From Poa pratensis (lineage: Eukaryota; Streptophyta; Magnoliopsida; Poales; Poaceae), in contig CAMZMU010000116.1 of assembly GCA_947311845.1 (NCBI GenBank), positions 4,507,414 through 4,571,413 on the forward strand: DNA of 64,000 bases, in the 5' to 3' direction. This document shows positions 57,333-64,000 of the stretch, piece after piece. The translations under genes and the position numbers were made by a program. The notes beneath the pieces are model-generated. The model did no database searches. It was not told where the DNA came from and saw only the letters and a list, made by a program, of their open reading frames with translations. Position 1 is the stretch's first letter. Every line of letters begins with the position of its first letter.

Positions 57333-57738
57333 AATAGTTATGTCGATGTGAACCATGTCTTTTGTACTTATGTCGATGGCGAACATCAAGTGTTGATCCA
57401 TGTCCTTTGTAGTTATGTCGATGGAACATCAAGTGTTGAACCATGTCTTTTGTAAAATATTAGTATGTATGAAATATTAGTATATGCAAAATTTGCCAAA
57501 AAGATCAGTTCGACGCCAAACAATGTACAAATCGTTGTTTCGCGATTAATTAGCATATATATTTGCTCTCAGACCATCAGGGGTGTTACAGACATTTCCT
57601 ATCGAATACACAGTTCACAGTTGTTCTAACCAAACAGCTTTCAACTTTCCCACAGTTGTCAGCTCACAGCAGGTTTTCCACAGCAGATTCTCCACAGCTG
57701 ATTTTCAGGAATCTACAGCTCAACCAAACACACCCTTA

Positions 57739-58008
57739 ATCTAAACCTAGGGAAGAAGAATAAAGATGGGCTGCGCTCTTATCGAGTCTCAGAAAATACT
57801 TAAAACTGAGCAAGTTGTCGGCCCCGAGAGTTAACCAAGCTCATCCCCAGTAATTACCCAACTGGATCCTCGCCAGTGCGTACTTAATTACTCACTTAAT
57901 ATGGCTGCGTGATCTACATAGCTAGTCCATTAATCAAGCTAATCAGGATCTTGGATCTCATCCTCTCAGTTTCACCCCATTCTCCTTTCAAGGACAAGGA
58001 CCATTGCA
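57739..58008 (+). other. 5' flank of the kinase gene
   Basis: No clear TATA box was seen. CCATTGCAATGG surrounds the chosen start codon. Confidence 0.4.
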
Positions 58009-61000
58009 ATGGCATCTGCTGGCGGCTCTGATGAATCATCCAAGGGCGAAGATCTTCAAGGCTCAAGCTCAAGCTCAAAATCCACCTCCAGGTAAATAAG
58101 CACTCTGTACTACGTTCTTCTTGACTGATATTGCTCACTCCCTCATGCGACTTGTAATACATTTGATCTGATGTTGTCCCTGCACATATGCATGCAGTTT
58201 TACCAGCAGAGATAATAATAATAGTACCATGAGCACCAACAGAACTACGGAGCCAACAAGTTTAACCATCCGAATGTTAAAAGAAATCACGGATAATTTC
58301 TCGGAGGAAAGAGCAATTGGCCAAGGAGCATATGGAAAGGTTTATAAGGTAAGATTCAAATTATGTGGGGTATGCTTGTGTTTTTGACAAGGGTGGATCT
58401 ACTGTCGCTCCTGCCCAGGCAGCATGACCGCGTGACACCTTAGATGATTTTGTATGGTTATTTGTCTGAAAAAATCTCATATTAGGCACCTTTTGTTGTT
58501 TGCCTGCCTACGAGAAGTTCCTGGGTCAGCCACCAGTTTCCAATAGTGAAGTGCACGTGGATTGCCAAACAAATACACTATTTCTTAATTACAAATTAAG
58601 AAAATTATTAACGTTGCGTCTTGTTTCTACTACTAAAATGCCAGCATCTCCTAGCAGTTACAGTTTTTTTTGTTTGTCAATAATGCGGAGAGCTGACAAT
58701 CGATCTTGGGCAGGGGGTCCATGATAGTGGAGAAGAGGTTGCAGTGAAGGTTCTCTATAATAACATGCTAGCAACTACCGATGAACAATTCCAACACGAG
58801 TTTGATAACCTTATGATGCTCAACCATGAGAACATTGTACGGTTAGTTGGCTACTGTTACGAAACTCAACGTCAACATGTGGAATTCGAAAAAAAGATTG
58901 TTTTTGCTGAAACAACATACAGAGTACTCTGCTTTGAGTATATGCACAAGGGTAGCCTTCGGGGACATCTTTCTGGTATGATGCTGCTGCATTTAGAGTG
59001 CCATTATTAACCATGTGACCGGAAATGGTTATGTACATTTGCAATTCATCAACCCTCTGTCTTCCTGCTTTTAATTTACAGATGAATGTCATGGACTTGA
59101 CTGGAATACACGTTACAAAATTATCAAAGGGGCAAGTGAGGGATTAAAATACCTTCACGAAGCATTCAAGGATCCCATTTACCATTTGGACCTAAAACCT
59201 GATAACATACTATTAGATGACAACATGACACCAAAATTAGCAGATTTTGGTTTGTCCAAGCTCTTTGGCGAAGAACAAACGAGGGTCACGCATAGTCCTG
59301 CGGGAACAATGTGAGCAAGTGGATTACTTTTCTAGTGAAACTAAATGTTCTAACAACATAATTATTAACTAACGGTTATATTTATCTTGACATGTGCAGT
59401 GGATACATGCCCCCGGAATACCTATTTCGACAAGTCGTCTCAAAGAAGTCAGACGTATTTAGCTTAGGTGTTGTAATTACACAGATAATTGCAGGACCCA
59501 AAGGCCACACAAGAAGTGATGAAAAGCCTCGCCAAGAGTTTGTTGACCAAGTACAAATCAGCATCTGTTCACTTCATAAGAATGATCAGTGATTGTTATT
59601 CGACATATATTATCCCGTGCTTTAACATAGTTCCATTCTAGCTTTAAATAATAATACTTCGACTACACAGGTACGTGAAAACTGGAGGAACAGGTTGGAA
59701 GAAACTTGTAGTTCTTCAAGGATACTAGAAGCATATTGTGAGCAAGTGAGCATATGCACTGAGTTAGGACTGAGCTCCATGGAGTATGATAGGCACAAAA
59801 GGCCCAGTATATTGGATGTCATAGATAGACTGGATGCGACGGAAGCAATGATTGAAAAGGTAACACCTTTTTCAAACAAAAATATAGCTCATGGTGATAC
59901 CTTATTTTGTAACTAAAGGGGCACACACGAAGTTTTGGTTCGTAAATTAATTGGCAATATGCTACTACGTTTATGATCAGACTTCTTCCATTTGAAATTT
60001 TTGTCAGCTTGAGAGTGATCTCACTATGAATATATTGTGGTAGGTACATATGAAATCTTGTATTCCAGATATACCCTTGTTAGATTCATTAATGGAAAAC
60101 CCAATAACGTGTCACCCATGATCGCTGACTAGAAAACCAACAAGGAAATTGAGGATCGCCAAGTGCTCATCAAGCACGGCAATTGCGATGGCATGGCGGT
60201 GAGCAATGCGCCGACCATCTCTAGCTCGTCGTCGCTATCCATCTATATTCAATTAGCTAGGTTAAGCAAAAACCGAATCAACAAATTTAGCAACAAAATG
60301 AGCTTCGCAATGCGACGAACAACTTGCGAGCGGGGAGGTCCTGTGAGGCGGCGGCGGCATAGAGGGGGCCAAATACTGCGGCCGGAATGATAAGAGACGG
60401 CAGACATAGCGACTGTACAGCGTGGATAGTCGCGCCGAGCCTAGCGTGGGTGAAGCAGCGTCGACAAGGGGGGTGGCGGTGCCGGCGATTCAGTAGACAG
60501 GGGAGGAGTTCTGGCTGCAAGGGACGGTGAGGAAGAAAAGAAATGGTTTGTGTCGCTGCCTTGTGGTGCCCGCCCTTGAGGATCCGACGTGGCGGAGTTG
60601 CCGCGGTCTGGCGGAGTTGCGTTACTAGAAACAGGGCGCGAAGCGGGGTTGCCAGACGTTCTATTTTGTGCACCGGCAATATTTGGGCTATTTGGTTCGC
60701 CGCTGGGGCCTTTTTTTGCCAGCGAGCCCAATAGGCATATCGGGAGCGCTATTGGGCGTGACGGTGGAGATGCTCTTTAGTTTTGATGATCTTTTCATTA
60801 TTTTTGCTTAATATTCTCACATCTACTTAAAAAGGGTGGACACAAGTAATAAACCATCAACTTTAGTCGCTAGCACAATCTATGCATAATTTGATTCGTG
60901 TCTATGAGACGGTTAAGAACAAGGAAGCAGAAAGGGCGATCAACCTCTTGTGCTTTTTTTTTAAAGAAACCTTGCCTACTTTTTTGTTTCCCCGCAACGA

Positions 61001-61635
61001 TAACCATAAAATTTCTCATGAGGGATTGAGGGTCATCTATGTTTACTGCTACCAATTAATAATTTTTGGGGCTCCTGGCAGGCGATTTCACGTTCATCGA
61101 TGACAGTGAAGTCCCAAAGGGAGAAGGGTGACGATCCGGTAAGTTGTGTCTGCTTAATTACTTAATTTAGTCATACAGGTACGCCTCAAAGAGAGAAGGA
61201 TAACACTCAGGTACCACTCTCCAACGGACAAGATTCATGGATGACAAACATGTACTAATGCAGGTGAAGGTAGAAGCGTTCGCACGAAACAAGGCCATTC
61301 AGGTCACCGAGACGTGCGACGAATTCCCCGTTCTGGTGCGGGTCACCGGGGCGCCATGGTGTCATGCGAAGAAGAAGCCACGCACTTTTGTCGATGTTGT
61401 CCTGGTGCTCAATGGGAGCCCGAGCAAGGCGGTGGACGCCCTCATGATGTTAGTCGACACGCTCAGCCCCAACGACCGGCTCTCCATCTTGATTAACGGG
61501 GACAGGGATGCGGACAGGGCCCAGCTCACGTACATGTCCGACGGAGGTCGGCACGATGCAAGGCTCACTATCAGGTATCCGCCCAGATTCAGGAGGAAAG
61601 TATATCCGGGTCACACTTTGGCAATGGCACCTCAG
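58009..61635 (+). CDS. Non-RD protein kinase with downstream VWA-like exon, partial
   Basis: Phase-consistent exons: 58009-58091, 58198-58348, 58714-58975, 59082-59310, 59400-59550 and 59671-59859, then tentatively 61082-61138 and 61264-61635. The first six give 355 residues: a serine-rich N-terminus and a Ser/Thr kinase with GQGAYGKVYKG, VAVKVL, HLDLKPDN, DFGLSK and MPPEYLF. The HRD arginine is replaced (HLD), so it is a non-RD kinase, a class often linked to immunity. No signal peptide or membrane span is visible, so it is probably cytoplasmic. The 124-codon exon at 61264 (in phase) resembles the start of a VWA domain (FVDVVLVLNGSPS, LVDTLSPNDRLSIL); its MIDAS-like DxSxS reads NGSPS. Kinase and VWA may form one protein or two genes. 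The gene continues past a copia insertion. Confidence 0.75.
59860..61081 (+). other. Long intron or intergenic region between kinase and VWA-like exons
   Basis: It holds a GC-rich Harbinger-like remnant (about 60290-60775) and otherwise AT-rich sequence. If kinase and VWA belong to one gene this is a 1.2 kb intron bounded by GT (59860) and AG (61080-61081). Confidence 0.4.
60290..60775 (-). mobile_element. Possible PIF/Harbinger or Tourist-like remnant
   Basis: Read on the minus strand the right edge is GAGCATCTCCACCGTC, similar to Tourist/Harbinger ends, followed outside by TTTA. The interior is GC-rich (about 60%), unlike both flanks, and has no coherent frame. A matching left terminus was not found. 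Confidence 0.35.
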
Positions 61636-61819
61636 GTACACCCACACACGTACATTTTTCTTTTAGATAACAGACATATAAATGCCCTGTTTTAACTTAA
61701 TAAAGCAGCTGATTAATAGAAGTCTATATTCCACACATAATAATCACCAAAGGGGTACATATATATAGGAGAGGGAGAGAGAGAGACAACCCTAACCGAA
61801 GTCGAAATACAACTCAACA

Positions 61820-61840
61820 CCCCCCCCCCCCCCCCCCCCC
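61820..61840 (-). repeat. Poly-G (minus strand) polypurine tract region
   Basis: Twenty-one consecutive C on the plus strand directly border the 3' LTR, where a polypurine tract is expected. Pure G is unusual, since such tracts usually mix A and G; slippage may have lengthened it. Confidence 0.7.
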
Positions 61841-61849
61841 GCAGTCGAA

Positions 61850-64000
61850 ACGTGGTGAGGAACAACGTTGAGACTGGTTCGGAAATCCTCAAAAACAGAA
61901 GTAGGTAATCCTTTGGTGAAAATGTCGGCATACTGTGAACTTATGGGCACATGAAGTACGCGGGCTTCTCCAAGAGCGACGTGATCCCGAACAGATTCAA
62001 GCAGGAGTCGACGAAGCCAAACAGATTCGGCCACGCAGTTCGCCACGGCTCGATATTCAGCCTCGGCGCTAGAACGAGAGACCGTCGGCTGTCACTTCGA
62101 GGACCAGGACACCAGGTTTGTTTTGAGAAATACACAAAAGCCGGATGTAGACTTGCGGGTGTGAGGACAGCCGGCCCAATCGGCGTCCGAATAGGCCACC
62201 AAGTCCGAAGAAGATCCCACATGAAGTTGTAGACCAAGGTGAGCAGTCCCTTTAACATAGAACAGAATCCGTTTGATGAGTTGAAGATGAGCAGCACGGG
62301 GATCATGCATGAACAAACAGACCTGCTGAACGGCATGTGACAAATCCAGTCGGGTGAGTGTCAGGTATTGGAGAGCACCAGCCAAGCTGCGGTATTGGGA
62401 TGGATCATCAACCGGCGGACCATCGTTGACTGAAAGCTTGCATTTGGTGTCGATGGGGGTGGAGATGGGGTTGCAATTCATCATGTTTGCCCGCTCCAAG
62501 AGATCGAGAGCATACTGCTGCTGAGATAAAAACAGTCCACGAGACGTGCGATGCACGTTGACCCCTAGAAAGTGAGGAAGAGCACCCAAATCACTCATGG
62601 CAAACTCGGAGTGAAGAGAAGCAATGACAAGCTGCAGAAGGGGTCAGTGTTGGCGGTGAGGATAATGTCGTCCACATATAAGAGCAGGTAGGCAGTGGCA
62701 TTGTGTGAGTGGAGGATGAACAACGAGGAGTCACTCTTGGAGGAGATGAAGCCAAGAGTATGTAGGTACTTGGTGAAGCGCAAAAACCACGTACGAGGAG
62801 CTTGCTTGAGTCCGTAGAGGGACTTCTTCAATTTGTAGACATGACTGGGACGAGCATCGTCAACAAAACCAGCCGGCTGAGTGCAGTACACTGTTTCCTC
62901 AAGTTCACCATGCAAAAATGCATTCTTCACATCAAGTTGATGAAATGGCCATGACTGAGATGTGGCAATGCTGAGAACCACACGTATGGTAGCTGGTTTT
63001 ACCACTGGGCTGAAAGTTTCCCCATAATCAACTCCTTCTTACTGAGTAAAACCGCGTAGAACCCATCGAGCCTTATAGCGTGCCAAGGAACCATCCGGGT
63101 TAAGTTTGTGTCGAAAGATCCATTTTCCCGTGACCACGTTGACACCTGCAGGACAAGGAACTAGAGACCAAGTGTCATTCCGAATTAGAGCATCAAATTC
63201 ATCACGCATAGCGTCGTGCCAACGGGTGTCTTTAAGAGCTGTACGGTACGAGGAGGGAATGGGTGAGGGTGTTGTGGAAACAGAAAGTTGTAGGTGTTGT
63301 CTGGGTTGAGCAAATCCTGTTTTGGCCCGGGTGCACATTCGGTGTGCATTGTGGGGTGGTTCTATCGGGATGGCACCGGGTGGAAGATGTGGGGAACGTG
63401 ACGGCGTGGGATTGGGTGGGGAAGAATCTCCTGGAGAGGACAGAGGGGGCGGGGTCGAGATGGGTGTGGGGGTCGAGGAGGATTGAGCTGGAGGGGAGCG
63501 ACCAGGTGTTTCTGTGGGACCCGAGGGGAAGGATGCTGTCGGGGAGGTGGGTGTGGTGGTCGGGGACATTGGGGTAGGTGGCGTCGTATGATTTGCTGGC
63601 GGGTGTTGGAGTCGCGGGGACAGGAGGGTGGTTGGCAGCGGTGGGATCGGTGCTGGTGGGGTGGGATCGGCTATGGAGGATCGGGGTGTTGGTGGAGGTG
63701 TGCCGGCAGAAAACAAAAACGAACTTTCGTCAAAAACGACATGTCGAGAAATAATGATTTTGCGTGTTGTGAGATTAAAACACCTGTATCCTTTGTGTTC
63801 GCGAGGGTAGCCAAGAAAGATGCACCGTGTGGAGCGGGGAGATAGTTTATGAGCGATGGAATGAGAGAGGTTAGGAAAGCACAAGCAACCGAAAGTGCGG
63901 AGATGATCATAGGTGGGATGAACACCGTATAGGAGAAAATATGGGGTATTGCCAATGGAACGAGAGGGTCGAATGTTGAGAAGGTGGTTGGCGGTGTTTA
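61850..64000 (-). pseudogene. Copia polyprotein, integrase C-terminus to RNase H, degenerate
   Basis: In order on the minus strand: integrase C-terminal part (SIGNTPYFLLYGVHP, CIFLGYPREHKGYRCF), a proline/threonine-rich linker, reverse transcriptase (FDALIRNDTWSLVP, QLDVKNAFLHGELEE, LYGLKQAPRTW and the catalytic LLYVDDIIL) and RNase H (VAYSDADWAGCPHTRKST, SRSSAEAEYRAVA, SQYADIFTKGLP). It is inactive: an in-frame TAA follows RGFTQ near 63040, a frameshift lies near 62630, a TGA follows VSWSSK near 62090, and about 35 residues of RNase H are deleted near 61985. Confidence 0.92.

Larger units (their letters stand above)
53877..57735 (+). mobile_element. PIF/Harbinger transposon, apparently complete
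   Basis: The termini are GGGCGTGTTTGGTTGAG (53877) and, inverted, GGGTGTGTTTGGTTGAG (57735), 16 of 17 identical, flanked by the 3-bp target duplication TTA (53874-53876 and 57736-57738). Inside, in the same orientation, lie a Myb/SANT-like ORF1 (54781-55764) and an HARBI1-like transposase (56039-57332), both open with clean GT-AG introns. The 3859-bp size fits an autonomous plant PIF-type element. The 5' leader has a CT-rich segment and a probable untranslated intron starting near 54409; the 3' subterminal region has repeated TTTTCCACAGCAGATT-type motifs. Confidence 0.95.
61688..64000 (-). mobile_element. Copia LTR retrotransposon, 3' half, cut by window end
   Basis: A minus-strand copia polyprotein remnant (integrase to RNase H) is followed by a G-run (21 G on the minus strand, 61840-61820) in the position of the polypurine tract and a short 3' LTR, about 61819-61688, beginning TGTTGAGTTG and ending TTAAAACA. 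The LTR holds CCTATATATATG, and TTTATTAAG nearby. The insertion lies right after a VWA-like exon, so it sits in an intron or has truncated the gene. The 5' half is outside the window. Confidence 0.85.

Overview
The window is plant nuclear DNA from a grass, most likely a Triticeae genome (wheat, barley, rye or Aegilops type). The reasons are long spacers, introns with GT-AG borders, dense nesting of CACTA, PIF/Harbinger, MULE, hAT, Helitron, LINE and LTR elements, a Stowaway-type MITE end, and a 1.6 kb solo LTR resembling common Triticeae LTRs. Nothing in it is bacterial. Species identity is inferred, not shown.

Layout. 1-1087: internally deleted PIF/Harbinger element, inserted beside a LINE 3' fragment (1091-1630). 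1640-14788: a MULE-type MITE split by a 12.7 kb CACTA element (2027-14775, TSD AAA). That CACTA carries a TNP2 transposase with one frameshift, a second transposition protein with a Ulp1-like protease domain and four frameshifts, a small membrane-anchored ORF, a GC-rich opposite-strand ORF, and a patchwork of sequence from another CACTA. 15.0-15.6 kb: copia LTR. 16663-18197: Pack-MULE-like element with 9-bp TSD. 19262-19335: apparently intact tRNA-Thr(AGU) gene. 19.3-29.5 kb and 38.2-40.2 kb: non-coding blocks duplicated in direct (P/Q) and inverted (L/R) orientation, invaded by a solo LTR, Helitron ends and MITEs. 30755-33723 (minus): LRR receptor kinase of the CEPR1/XIP1 type with three apparent frameshifts. 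35457-37734: hAT element containing a 1.7 kb CACTA with a gene-like ORF. 42.2-46.6 kb: decayed hydroxyproline-rich-glycoprotein-family gene with a LINE in its intron. 46.9-51.4 kb: repeated promoter-like modules joined to fragments of an NFD4/nodulin-like MFS transporter gene. 51697-52504: small hAT. 53877-57735: apparently complete PIF/Harbinger transposon with both ORFs open. 58009-61635 and onward: multi-exon kinase plus VWA-like gene, with a degenerate copia element (61688-64000, minus) in its following intron.

The cellular genes are therefore few: a tRNA, a CEPR1-like receptor (possibly a pseudogene), a kinase-VWA gene cut by the window edge, and two decayed gene families. Most of the window is transposon biology, and nested insertions with exact target-site duplications give a readable relative chronology. 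The strongest functional candidate is the PIF/Harbinger element at 53.9-57.7 kb. Coordinates were counted by hand; percent identities are estimates, and no database search was run.
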